Notes under the pieces: generated by a model
The model's database searches: none
Told to the model about the DNA's origin: nothing
Seen by the model: only the letters and a program-made list of their open reading frames with translations
Origin: JAOUEA01 sp963797635
GTDB taxonomy: Bacteria > Actinomycetota > UBA4738 > HRBIN12
Length of the DNA: 64,000 nucleotides
Assembly: GCA_963797635.1 (NCBI GenBank)
Contig: CAWCPZ010000011.1
Location: 667,524-731,523 of the forward strand
Direction: 5' to 3'
Translations under genes and position numbers: made by a program
Part shown: positions 1-8,429 of the stretch, in pieces
Position numbering within the stretch: position 1 is the first letter of the stretch
Layout: each line of letters begins with the position of its first letter

Positions 1-128
1 ACCGCGACCGCTTCGAGGTAGTCGCGGACCTGATCGGGGTCGTAGCCGCGTCGGAGGGTGGCGAACTCACGACGTCGGATCTGCTCCGCGCTGGGAAGCA
101 ACGGCAGATCGAGGTCACTGGTGGGCAT
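1..128 (-). CDS. DivIVA-domain protein, N-terminal part (cut by window edge)
   Basis: Only the first 42 or so codons are inside the window. The start is an ATG at 128 reading leftward. After a short leader the peptide has the signature RRREFATLRRGYDPDQV, which is the N-terminal membrane-binding segment of DivIVA/Wag31/SepIVA-type coiled-coil proteins, where an Arg/Phe/Gly-rich loop precedes a YD.xQVd stretch. Family knowledge suggests a role in polar growth or septum positioning. Which subfamily it is cannot be judged, because the coiled coil lies outside. It follows the DUF1385 gene on the same strand with a 96 bp gap that shows no clear terminator. Confidence 0.75.
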   Translation of the reverse strand, partial: MPTSDLDLPLLPSAEQIRRREFATLRRGYDPDQVRDYLEAVA

Positions 129-224
129 GGGACGAACCTCCCTTGAGGGGAATCCGGTCGGTTTCACCGAGCATCTTGCGACCGTCGGCGGTGCGATGCA
201 ACGACCTGGGGCCTCGAACCCGGC

Positions 225-1139
225 TCAGCCGGCCGTTTCGGCAGCCTCGTCCTCGCGACGCAGGACCTCCTTGAACGAGGCGACGGCCACTTCGATCTGG
301 CTGTCGTCGGGCTCCTGCGTGGTGATCTTCTGCAGCCAGATCCCGGGGGCCATCAGGCCCCGCATCACCAGCGAGTCCGGGAATCGCGCGCCCAGGCGGA
401 GCGCCTCGTAGGCGATGCCGGCGATGATCGGGATGGCCACCACGCGCGAGCCCAGCCGCCACCAGATCCCCGGCGTGCCGAACAGCGTGAACACGAAGAT
501 CGTGATGATCATCACGATGATCAGGAAGTTCGTGCCGCAGCGAACGTGCTCCTTGGGGTAGCGGTCGATCAGGTCGGTGGCCTCGAGATCGTCGCCGTGT
601 TCGAACGCCGCGATCGTCTTGTGTTCGGCCCCGTGGTACTCGAACACGCGGTGGATGTCCTTCGTTCGCCCGATCAACCACAGGTAGCCCACGAAGAGCG
701 CCACCCGGAACAACCCCTCCAGGATCAGCGTGAGCACACCCCCGCCGAGCCGCCGCTCGACCCAGGTGAACGCGAGCGTGGGACCCAGGATGAAGATGGC
801 GACGAAGAAGATCATCGCGATCGCGAGCGAGACCCCGACCTGGCGCTTCGTGAGCTGCTCCTCGTCCTCGACGGACTGGTTGGCGGCGATCATCAGGGCG
901 CGGACGCCGATCGCGAGTGACTGGCCCAGCACGATGACGCCGCGCAGGCCCGGTTTGCGCAGGATGGGATGCCGGTCGGCCACCGACTCGATGTGGTGGG
1001 ACTCGACGTGGACGTCGCCCGCGGGGCGACGCACGGCGACCGCCCAGTGGCGGGCGCCGCGCATCATCACCCCTTCGACGACGGCTTGGCCGCCGTAGAG
1101 GTGCGCGGGTGCGGTGGGTGAGGCAGCCTCGTCGGCCAT
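225..1139 (-). CDS. DUF1385 family membrane protein (YqhQ-like)
   Basis: 304 aa, ATG start at 1139. The N-terminus carries the family signature YGGQAVVEGVMMRG and the middle contains the conserved EYHGAEHKTI motif of DUF1385/YqhQ proteins. Several hydrophobic stretches (about residues 95-120, 130-160 and 200-245) indicate an integral membrane protein. Its biochemical function is unknown; it is commonly found next to rpmE/prfA in Gram-positive bacteria, and here it directly follows rpmE (24 bp gap). The family call is firm; no function is assigned. Confidence 0.9.
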   Translation of the reverse strand: MADEAASPTAPAHLYGGQAVVEGVMMRGARHWAVAVRRPAGDVHVESHHIESVADRHPILRKPGLRGVIVLGQSLAIGVRALMIAANQSVEDEEQLTKRQVGVSLAIAMIFFVAIFILGPTLAFTWVERRLGGGVLTLILEGLFRVALFVGYLWLIGRTKDIHRVFEYHGAEHKTIAAFEHGDDLEATDLIDRYPKEHVRCGTNFLIIVMIITIFVFTLFGTPGIWWRLGSRVVAIPIIAGIAYEALRLGARFPDSLVMRGLMAPGIWLQKITTQEPDDSQIEVAVASFKEVLRREDEAAETAG

Positions 1140-1163
1140 GGATGCGAGGCCCCCGCGAGGGGG

Positions 1164-1391
1164 TCAGGCCTTCGCGGCCTGCTGGGCCTGCTTCGTCTTC
1201 TCGGCCCGGCGCTGGAAGCGCTCCACGCGGCCACCGGTGTCGACGAGCTTCTGCTTGCCCGTGTAGAAGGGGTGGCAGTTCGAGCAGATCTCCGCGCGGA
1301 TCTCGCTCACGGTCGAACGCGTCTGGAACGTGTTCCCGCACGAGCAGTGGACGTCGGCGATCTGGTAGTCGGGGTGGATGTCCGGCTTCAT
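1164..1391 (-). CDS. rpmE: 50S ribosomal protein L31, zinc-binding type
   Basis: 75 aa, starting MKPDIHPDYQ at the ATG at 1391, which is the canonical L31 N-terminus, so longer upstream starts are rejected. The four zinc-ligand cysteines of the C+ form are present: CSC near residue 16-18 and CSNC near residue 36-39, followed by HPFYTGKQK. It belongs to the large ribosomal subunit at the inter-subunit bridge. It lies 85 bp downstream of rho and 24 bp upstream of the DUF1385 gene, probably in the same transcript. The C+ form is normally expressed when zinc is sufficient. Confidence 0.97.
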   Translation of the reverse strand: MKPDIHPDYQIADVHCSCGNTFQTRSTVSEIRAEICSNCHPFYTGKQKLVDTGGRVERFQRRAEKTKQAQQAAKA

Positions 1392-1476
1392 GGTCGTTCG
1401 TTCTCCTTCGGGTGGCCTCCGGATGTCCGGACGCCGAGCAAGGGTACCTTCTGCTCCTATCAACAACCGCCTATTC

Positions 1477-3241
1477 CTACCCTCCGGTCTTGGCGATCTC
1501 CTTCAGGAACTGCTCGTTGGACTTGGTGGCGCGGATCTTGTCGGTGAGGAGCTCGAGCGCCGCGCCCGGATCGAGCGCATGGAGCACGCGGCGCAGCTTG
1601 ATCACCTGGGCGAGCTCCTCCGTGGGAAGCAGGAGCTCCTCCTTACGGGTGCTCGAGGCGTCGACGTTGATCGCCGGGAACAGGCGCTTCTCCGAGAGCT
1701 GGCGATCCAGGCGGACCTCCATGTTCCCCGTGCCCTTGAACTCCTCGAAGATGCCCTCGTCCATCCGCGAACCGGTCTCGATCAGGGCGCTCGCGATGAT
1801 CGTCACCGAGCCGCCCTCCTCGATGTTGCGCGCTGCGCCGAAGAACCGGCGCGGCGGGTAGAGGGCGGCCGAGTCGATACCACCGGACAGGATCTTGCCG
1901 GACGTGGGCATCGACAGGTTGTAGGCACGGGCGAGCCGCGTCAGCGAGTCCAGGATGATCACGACGTCTTGCTTCTGCTCGGCAAGGCGCTTGGCGCGCT
2001 CCAACACGAGCTCGGTGACCTGGACGTGCTGGTCGGTCGGCTTGTCGAAGGTCGAGTACACGACCTCGGCGGCCGAGACCGTGCGCTGCCAGTCCGTGAC
2101 CTCTTCGGGACGCTCGTCGACGAGCAACACGATGAGATGGACCTCAGGGCTCGAGGCCACGATGCCGTTGGCGACCTGCTTCAGGATCGTGGTCTTGCCC
2201 GCCTTCGGCGGCGAGACCACCATGCCGCGCTGGCCCTTGCCGATCGGCGCGATCATGTCGATGATCCGCTCGGTGACGGCCAGGGGCGCGTTCTCCAGAC
2301 GGAACCGCTCCTCGGGGAACAGCGGCGTCAGCTTGTCGAAGGCCGGGCGGGACTTGGCGGCCTCGGGATCGAGGCCGTTGACCGAGTCGACGTCCAACAG
2401 GGCCCAGTACTTCTCGTTGTCGCGGGCCTTGCGCACCTTGCCGGTGATGACGTCGCCCTTGCGCAGCGCCATCTTGCGCACCTGCGACAGCGACACGTAG
2501 ATGTCCTCGGGACCGGGCGTGTAGCCGGAGGTGCGCATGAAGCCGTAGCCGTCCGGCAGGAGGTCGAGGATGCCGGTCTGCACCGGCGCGTTCAGGATCT
2601 CCTCGGCGCGCTCCTGCTCTTCACGGACGCGGCGCTCCTCGCGATTGCGACGGCGCTCCTCGCGGGAGGGACGCTGGCGCCGGTTGCGGTCGCCCTGGCC
2701 CCCCTGCTGGTTGTCGCGGTTGCGGTCGTTCTCACGCGTGTCCCGATCGTCGGTGCGGGTGTCCCGGTTCTCGTTGCGGTTGTCCCCGCGGTTGTCGCCC
2801 CGGTTGTCGTTCCGATTGTCGCCGCGGTTGTCGTTCCTGTTTTCGCGGTTCCGGTCGTTGTCGCGGTTCCGGTTGTCCCCGCGGTTGTCGTTGCGGGCAG
2901 CGCGGTTGTTGCCGTCGTTGCCATCGTTGCCGTCATCACCGTCGGCGTCGTCGCGATCCTCGTCCGGCTCAGCGTTCGTCGAGGCTTCGGCGTCATCGGT
3001 GGTGGTGTCGTCGTTCGTCGTTCCGGTGGTGCCGGCGCCGTCGTTGCGGCGGGCGCGTGCGGGCCGTTCGGGGGCGGATGCGTCGGCGGTCGAGCCGCCG
3101 TTGCCGCCCGCGACGATCGCGTCGATCAGGCCCGCCTTGCGGAGCCGCTGCGTGCCCTCGATGCCCATGTCCTGGGCGATGCGCTGGAGCTCTGGGATGA
3201 GCTTTCCGCTCGAGGGTGCTGCGGTCGAGAGTGGTGTCCAT
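1477..3241 (-). CDS. rho: Transcription termination factor Rho with a long Asp/Asn/Arg-rich insert (one frameshift)
   Basis: The hexameric RNA helicase that ends transcripts. The natural start is the ATG at 3241 (MDTTLDRSTLERK), which must change frame near 3204 to continue as LIPELQRIAQDMGIEG, the Rho_N domain. The AAA run there carries one base too many, and the gene length (1765 nt) is 1 modulo 3. After Rho_N comes a roughly 150-residue low-complexity segment rich in D, N, R and E (NRGDNRNDNRGDNR units). Then follow the cold-shock/RNA-binding domain (DLLPDGYGFMRT), Walker A (PPKAGKTT), Walker B (LLVDERPEEV) and the Q/R-loop region up to the C-terminus. About 587 aa when corrected. The start is 4 nt after the transaldolase stop, so the two are co-transcribed. 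Confidence 0.95.
2705..2960 (-). repeat. Degenerate short tandem repeat inside rho encoding N/D/R-rich linker
   Basis: On the plus strand this stretch is a run of variants of the unit cggttgtc(c/g)c separated by 0-6 nt, read on the minus strand as repeated DNR, GDNR, NDNR and NRE codons. It encodes the disordered linker between the Rho_N and RNA-binding domains. The repetition exists at both DNA and protein level, and units differ at third and at some first positions. It is coding microsatellite-like DNA, not a CRISPR. Confidence 0.7.
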
Positions 3242-3245
3242 GAGG

Positions 3246-3908
3246 CTATGCCTCTCCCTTCAGGTCGTTCTGGAGCGTGAGCCAATCGGTCTGGAACTTC
3301 TCCAGGCCTTGGTCGGTCAATGGATGCTTCACCAGCTTGGTGAAGACGTCGTACGGCATGGTCGCGATGTCGGCGCCGGCCAAGGCCGACTCGATCACGT
3401 GCATGGGGTGGCGGAGCGATGCGGCCAGGACGTTCGTGGTGTAGCCCTGCACCGCGTAGATCTCGGTGATCGCCCGCAGCATACCCATCCCGTCGCTGCC
3501 CACGTCGTCGAGCCGGCCGAGGAACGGCGAGACGATGTAGGCGCCGATCTCGGCGGCCAGGATGGCCTGGGCGGGCGAGAACACCAGCGTGACGTTGATC
3601 TTGATGCCGTCATCGACGAGCCGCTTGCCCGCCGAGAGGCCCTCGGCCGTCATCGGCACCTTGACGACCGCGTTGGGCGCCATCTGCGCCAGGACCAGCC
3701 CTTGTTCGTACATCGCGTCGGCTTCGGGCTCGGTGGTCTCCAGGGAGATGTCACCGTCGACGGTCTCCAGGATCTCCTTCCAGACGATGTCGGGATCCTG
3801 GCCCTCCTTCGCGACGAGCGAAGGGTTCGTCGTGACCCCGGACAACACGCCCCATCGGTTGATCTCGCGGATCTCTTCGATGTCGGCCGTATCGAGGAAC
3901 AACCTCAT
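3246..3908 (-). CDS. Transaldolase / fructose-6-phosphate aldolase family protein
   Basis: 220 aa, starting MRLFLDTADIEEI at the ATG at 3908. The small size and the motifs LFLDTA, GVTTNPSL and VKVPMT (the Lys forms the Schiff base) place it in the short TalC/MipB/FSA-type transaldolase subfamily of the pentose phosphate pathway. The ATG overlaps the stop of the upstream 2-phosphoglycerate kinase (ATGA). The apparent in-frame fusion of the two is produced by a one-base insertion near 3967 in the kinase gene. The stop is 4 nt before the rho start. It could act as transaldolase or as F6P aldolase; sequence alone does not decide. Confidence 0.9.
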   Translation of the reverse strand: MRLFLDTADIEEIREINRWGVLSGVTTNPSLVAKEGQDPDIVWKEILETVDGDISLETTEPEADAMYEQGLVLAQMAPNAVVKVPMTAEGLSAGKRLVDDGIKINVTLVFSPAQAILAAEIGAYIVSPFLGRLDDVGSDGMGMLRAITEIYAVQGYTTNVLAASLRHPMHVIESALAGADIATMPYDVFTKLVKHPLTDQGLEKFQTDWLTLQNDLKGEA

Positions 3909-4916
3909 GCGGACTTCCCCTCTCCTCTGGTGCCTTCCATGGTCTCGGCCATGGCCTCGGCGTTCAGCGGCCTCGGCCGCGTGGATCTCGGCGGCGCGCA
4001 AGGTGGCGCGTTCCATGACCAGGTCCATCACCGCGGCGATCGACTGGTCGAAGCTGTAGTTCGGGAGCATCGGCACCCCGTGCGAGAGCGCCTGGCTCTT
4101 CACGTACCGCTGGAGCTTGCGGATGTTGTCGAAGCCCTCGGCGTATCGCTCCGCGGGCCGCGTGCCCACGGCGTCCTCTCGGGTGGCGAAGTGGGTGAGG
4201 TGGCGACCCTCGTCGTCGACCCCGAGGATGAACGGTACCGCCAGGATACTGTCGGCATGCGCCTCGAGATCCATGAATCCGGGAACGATGTGCGCCCCTT
4301 CGATGATGATACCGGTGCCCTCGGTGGCTGCTCGTTCGATCAACGCGTTGATGCCCACGGCCACCGCGGCGGTCTGCTCGCGGAACCCCAGCAGGAGCGC
4401 ATCGGCCGACTTGCCGGGCGGTTCACGCAGCGCCTGGTCCGCGTGGAACGACGACGTGTGGAGCGTCGGCATGAGCTCGGGCGAGAGCATCGAGCGCATG
4501 ACCTCGCGGATCGCGTCGGTGGCGACCACGCGCACGATGCCCAGGCGGGCCGCGAGCTGGGTGGCGATCGTGGACTTGCCGACCCCGGTGGCGCCTCCGA
4601 TCAGGATCACGAGCGGGACGTCCAGCCGCTCCACCTCGCGCCACCGCACGAAGTTCTTCGCGTAGCGGTCGCCGGCGATCTCGGTGATGACGCCGAGCGC
4701 GACGTCGCTCAGTTCGTCGCTGGTGATCGAGACGAACCCGCGCTCGCGCAGATGATCCTCGATCGCTTCGGCGACCTGATAGGCCCGGTAGGGCGACAGG
4801 CCGGTCACCATGACCTGTGACGCCATCAGGCCCTTGGAGAAGGGCAGGCCGGGCTCACGGTCGGAGATGACGATGTGGGTGGTCTTGGGTTCTTTCTGAT
4901 TCATAGGCTGACTCAT
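3905..4916 (-). CDS. 2-phosphoglycerate kinase (one frameshift near the 3' end)
   Basis: Phosphorylates 2-phosphoglycerate to 2,3-diphosphoglycerate, the precursor of cyclic 2,3-diphosphoglycerate. About 336 aa once corrected. The N-terminal 85 residues resemble an ATP-cone (SKGLMASQVMVTGLSPYRAY), followed by a P-loop kinase with GGATGVGKST near residue 108 and the ATDAIREVMR and IIEGAHIVPG motifs. The reading frame must shift by one base near 3967 so that the C-terminus ends EGTRGEGKSA and stops at the TGA overlapping the transaldolase ATG; the length is 1 modulo 3, as for other errors in this window. It lies 16 nt after the cyclic diphosphoglycerate synthetase gene, which strongly supports the role. 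Confidence 0.88.
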
Positions 4917-4932
4917 CCGTGTTTGAGGCTGT

Positions 4933-6261
4933 TCACCGTTCGCTTCGGCGCGTTCGCGCCAGGTCCACGATGTCCCCCAGCGCCGTGTCGAGATCGTTGG
5001 ACCCCTCCACGACGATCGCCCGGTTGTCCACGAACACGACCTCCGCCCCCGCAGCGAGAGCCCGCTCGACGCCGATGTCGACGGCGGCGGCCTTCAGCTC
5101 CGTGAGGAGGACGTCGTATCCCTGGGCTGCGTCGAGATCCTCCGCGAGCCCGGCACGATCGGCCAGACGCGCACTCCACCCCACGACCGTGCATCCGTGG
5201 CTCGCCTCGAGGTGTTCGACCTGTCGCGCGGCCACGCCGCCAGGCGCCGTGGTGGCGAAGAACGCCCGCGCGCCCTGCACGTCTGCCAGCGGCACCGGGA
5301 TGAAATCGGTGATCAGCAGCCGCGCAGCATCCAGGTAACGCAGGATGTGGGAGCGCAGTGCGGGGAGGTTCTCGGACCCAGTTGGGCCGACAGCCATGGT
5401 AACAACGGCGAGGTCCGAGCGCAACAGCCGGTACGGGCCGAGGTAGCCACCCAGGTATTCGGGCGGCGCGCTGGCCGGCACGACCAGGACCCCGGCATCC
5501 CATCGGATCGGCGGCACGGCGGATCCGCTGCCCTCCAGGATCAGGAGCCCGGGGTCGCGCTCGGCGGCCAGCGCCGCCGCTTCGGGCACGTTGGTGACGA
5601 ACGGCTCTCCGGCCAGGCCGCCGCCGGCCCGACGCGCGCCGATCGTGGTGACCCCGGTGGTGAGGGCGTCCTCGAGGTAGTCGGAGGCGGCGTGCTCCCC
5701 GGCCCGCACCAGCTCGACGAGCCGTTCGAGGTGGATCGATCCTGCCTCGGCCACCTGCGGTTCGGGAGGGCCTCCCCTCCCCATGGCCACGACCACGGGA
5801 TCGAGCCCACGGCGAGCGGCGAGCCGTGCCACCTCGCCGCTGATCGCGGTCTTGCCGGTGCGCTTGCCGGTTCCGATGACGGCGAGGGTGGGGACCGGCG
5901 GCGGCGGCGCCTCCGCCGGCGGGTCGAGTCGGAAATCGGCCCCGGCGTAGGGCACGCCCATCGTCAGCGCCACCGCCGCCAACGCCATGCGCTCGCGGTA
6001 GCCGAGCACCGGCTCGTCGGACAGGTCGAGCACGAGCTCGGGGTGCCAGGTCTCGATCGCGTCGCGGAGCCCGGCCGCGCGGTCGTCGCCGGCCGCGAGC
6101 GTCGGGACGCCGAGCTCGGGCAGGGACCCCGGCTCGATCTTCTCGATGCCGCCGACGAACACGGCGCCGACGACGTCGTGTCCGCGCTCGATCGCGGTCG
6201 CGATGGCCCAGCGGGTGACCGGCGGATAGTGCTCGCCGTCGACGAGCACCACGGTTCGCAT
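4933..6261 (-). CDS. Cyclic 2,3-diphosphoglycerate synthetase
   Basis: 442 aa, starting MRTVVLVDGEHYPPVTRWAI at the ATG at 6261. Known family members close the 2,3-diphosphoglycerate ring using ATP. The N-terminal third carries a Rossmann-like region (VVGAVFVGG). Near residue 155 there is a Mrp/DTBS-like nucleotide loop, IGTGKRTGKTAI, and then ILEGSGSAVPP and an ITDFIPVPLADVQG segment. Length and motifs fit archaeal and bacterial CpgS homologues. Its partner kinase is the next gene. In methanogens cDPG is a thermoprotectant and phosphate store; its role in actinobacteria is not established. Confidence 0.88.
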   Translation of the reverse strand: MRTVVLVDGEHYPPVTRWAIATAIERGHDVVGAVFVGGIEKIEPGSLPELGVPTLAAGDDRAAGLRDAIETWHPELVLDLSDEPVLGYRERMALAAVALTMGVPYAGADFRLDPPAEAPPPPVPTLAVIGTGKRTGKTAISGEVARLAARRGLDPVVVAMGRGGPPEPQVAEAGSIHLERLVELVRAGEHAASDYLEDALTTGVTTIGARRAGGGLAGEPFVTNVPEAAALAAERDPGLLILEGSGSAVPPIRWDAGVLVVPASAPPEYLGGYLGPYRLLRSDLAVVTMAVGPTGSENLPALRSHILRYLDAARLLITDFIPVPLADVQGARAFFATTAPGGVAARQVEHLEASHGCTVVGWSARLADRAGLAEDLDAAQGYDVLLTELKAAAVDIGVERALAAGAEVVFVDNRAIVVEGSNDLDTALGDIVDLARTRRSER

Positions 6262-6314
6262 CGTCGAAGGCTCCTTTCGTCGGGAGCGGCGCGGGAACGT
6301 GGGTTGCGGTTCGG

Positions 6315-7103
6315 CTACTCGCCGACCGGGACGGTTCGTTGCTGGATCGGGGCTTCGTGCTCGCGATGCAGCTGTGCGCCCGCGAGCGAGAAGTGCGTCA
6401 TGACGTGGCTCTCGCCGAACGGGAACCGGCGGTGGATCTTGACCTCGGACCCGTCGAACTCGAGCACGTTGTAGCACGGCTTGGTGTACCCGCGAACCCG
6501 CAGGGACGAGACGGTTCCTGCGTTCGCGATGTACATGTTCTCCAGCCGCCAGACGTAGGGCACGTGCTTGTGTCCGGACAACACGACGTGGACCCCCGCG
6601 TTGATCAGGACCTCGAGCAGATCGCCGGCATCCATCACCGTGCTGCGCTCACGACCCGTGCCGGGGATCGGAAGCAGATGGTGATGGAGCACGAACACCT
6701 TGAGCGCCGCGGGCTCCTCGAACTGGTGGCGGATCCAGTCGTAGTGCACCCGGCCCACCTTGCCCTCGTTGAGGTCGGGCTCGCTGGAGTCCACCCCGAC
6801 GATGCGCACGCCCTGCAGGTCGTGGGACCACATGCGCGGGCCGATCAGGTCCTCGAAGTGGAGGTAGCCGACGTTGCGTGAATCGTGGTTGCCCGGCACG
6901 GTGAGGATCGGCGACTGGATGCGCTCGGCATAGGCGACCCAGTTCTTGTACTCCTGGCGGTAGCCCTCGGCGGTGAGATCGCCGCTGCACACGACGGCGT
7001 CGGGCTGCATCTCGTTGATCTCGGCGATCACCCGGTTCATCAGGTTGGGCACGAAGAACGGCGAACCCACGTGAGGGTCGGAGATGTGCGCCAGGGTGAC
7101 CAC
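6315..7103 (-). CDS. Metallophosphoesterase (3',5'-cyclic-nucleotide/Icc-like)
   Basis: 262 aa, GTG start at 7103. It shows the calcineurin-like metal-binding motifs in order: DPHVG near residue 9, GDLT near residue 41, GNHD near residue 72, HHHLLP near residue 140 and GHKH near residue 177. These are the ligands of a dinuclear metal centre. The Icc/CpdA-like branch is the nearest by look, but the substrate is open. Its position 53 bp upstream of the cyclic diphosphoglycerate synthetase makes hydrolysis of a cyclic phosphate worth considering (inference). A TAGACT hexamer sits 9 nt upstream of the start. Confidence 0.85.
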   Translation of the reverse strand: MVTLAHISDPHVGSPFFVPNLMNRVIAEINEMQPDAVVCSGDLTAEGYRQEYKNWVAYAERIQSPILTVPGNHDSRNVGYLHFEDLIGPRMWSHDLQGVRIVGVDSSEPDLNEGKVGRVHYDWIRHQFEEPAALKVFVLHHHLLPIPGTGRERSTVMDAGDLLEVLINAGVHVVLSGHKHVPYVWRLENMYIANAGTVSSLRVRGYTKPCYNVLEFDGSEVKIHRRFPFGESHVMTHFSLAGAQLHREHEAPIQQRTVPVGE

Positions 7104-7112
7104 GGTGGCTCC

Positions 7113-7118
7113 AGTCTA
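7113..7118 (-). promoter_or_regulatory. Candidate -10 element for the metallophosphoesterase
   Basis: TAGACT on the minus strand, 9 nt before the GTG start. It fits the TANNNT pattern seen repeatedly in this window; the resulting 5' leader would be 0-3 nt. No clear -35. Confidence 0.4.
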
Positions 7119-7239
7119 GTTGCGCGTGCGGACGGTTGGCGTCGGGACGAACCGGTTCATCCTTGGTTCTTCGGCCCGCGAGCGCCGGTGTTGTAGCCGG
7201 GCTTCAGGTCTGGATGGAGCGTGGGACGATACCTGCCTG

Positions 7240-8415
7240 GTGAGTTGGCTCGACGTGATGCTCGTGGCGCTCCTCGTGCTCTCCCTGCTGACGGGGTACC
7301 GGCGCGGTGCCACCCTGCAGGTGATCGGCTTGATCGGCCTGGCCGTCGGCGTCGTGGCCGGGGTCCTGCTGGCGCCACGGGTCGCCACGCTCGCCTCGAG
7401 CCCGAGCGGGGCGATCGCCCTGGCCATGGGCACGGTGTTGATCGGTGGCGCGGTGGGCAACCTCGCCGGCTGGGTGATCGGTTCGAGGATCCGACCTCGC
7501 AACGAGGGATCGTCGATCAGGCGCGTCGATGCGGTCGGGGGCTCGGCGATCTCGGCGATCGCCCTGCTGCTCGCCACCTGGTTCATCGCGCTGAACCTGG
7601 CCAACGGCCCGTTCCCCGGGCTCGCGCGCGGCATCCGGGACTCTCGGATCGTCCGGACCCTGGACTCGACGCTGCCGCCGCCGCCGTCGATCGTGGGCGA
7701 ACTGCAGCGGGTGTTGGCATTGTTGGGCTTCCCCGACGTGTTCGTCGGGCTGCCACCCCAACCCGCGCCCCCGGTCGAGCCACCGGCCGGCGCCGACGCG
7801 CGGGCAGCCACCCGCGCCGCGGCGGACAGCACCGTGGAGGTGCTGGGACGCGGCTGCTACCAGGGCTTCTTGAACCAGGGCAGCGGGTTCGTGGTGGCCG
7901 ACGGGTACGTCATCACCAACGCCCATGTCGTCGCCGGCACGAACGAACAGTGGGTCCACAGCAACGAAGGCGACACCGCGGCGGCGGTCGTGGTGTTCGA
8001 TCCCGATCTGGACATCGCCGTGCTCCACGCTCCGGGGCTGCGCGCCGATCCACTCCCCCTGGCGCGCGGGGAGGTCGACCGGGGCGCTGGTGGTGCCATC
8101 CTCGGCTACCCCGGTGGAGGCCCGCTCGACGCCGAGTCGGCGGCGGTGCGCCAGGTGATCGAGCCGGTCGGCCGCAACATCTACGGCGAGGGCGAGGTGC
8201 GCCGTCGCGTGTACGAGGTCCAATCGGTGATCCGGCGCGGGAACAGCGGCGGCCCCTTCGTGTTGCCGGACGGCCGTGTCGCCGGCGTCGTCTTCGCGAA
8301 CTCGGTGGTGGCCGAGGATGTGGGCTATGCGATCGTCTCGACCCAGGTGCTGCCGAGCGTGAAGGAAGCGAAGGCGAGCGTCGAACCGGTCGGCACCGGC
8401 TCGTGCACCAACTGA
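7240..8415 (+). CDS. MarP-like membrane serine protease (CvpA domain + trypsin domain)
   Basis: 391 aa. The GTG at 7240 gives VSWLDVMLVALLV, the usual start of CvpA domains, so longer starts are not used. About residues 1-125 form four CvpA-type transmembrane helices. After a proline-rich linker comes a chymotrypsin-fold protease with the triad His in ITNAHVV, Asp in DLDIAVL and Ser in RRGNSGGP. This is the layout of mycobacterial MarP, which handles acid and oxidative stress in the periplasm. Two cysteines, in GRGCYQG and near the C-terminus (GSCTN), may form the regulatory disulfide. It converges on thrB. Confidence 0.88.
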   Translation: MSWLDVMLVALLVLSLLTGYRRGATLQVIGLIGLAVGVVAGVLLAPRVATLASSPSGAIALAMGTVLIGGAVGNLAGWVIGSRIRPRNEGSSIRRVDAVGGSAISAIALLLATWFIALNLANGPFPGLARGIRDSRIVRTLDSTLPPPPSIVGELQRVLALLGFPDVFVGLPPQPAPPVEPPAGADARAATRAAADSTVEVLGRGCYQGFLNQGSGFVVADGYVITNAHVVAGTNEQWVHSNEGDTAAAVVVFDPDLDIAVLHAPGLRADPLPLARGEVDRGAGGAILGYPGGGPLDAESAAVRQVIEPVGRNIYGEGEVRRRVYEVQSVIRRGNSGGPFVLPDGRVAGVVFANSVVAEDVGYAIVSTQVLPSVKEAKASVEPVGTGSCTN

Positions 8416-8429
8416 CGGTGCGCCAGGCC

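Noticed and set aside
2705..2960. Possible CRISPR or regulatory repeat array
   Set aside because: Units are 8-12 nt, directly adjacent, in frame and coding; there are no spacers and no cas genes.
1378..3243. Val/Ala-rich 621-residue frame on the plus strand over rho
   Set aside because: It is the antisense shadow of rho; the low-complexity Val/Pro run only mirrors the DNR repeat codons.
3246..4916. Apparent 2-phosphoglycerate kinase-transaldolase fusion protein
   Set aside because: Removing one base near 3967 restores a kinase C-terminus (EGTRGEGKSA) whose stop overlaps the transaldolase ATG. The fusion is a frameshift artefact.
7204..8429. Long open frame extending thrB antisense to the whole protease gene
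   Set aside because: High-GC antisense frames stay open by chance. The plus-strand protease has its complete catalytic triad and the kinase is complete at 294 codons.
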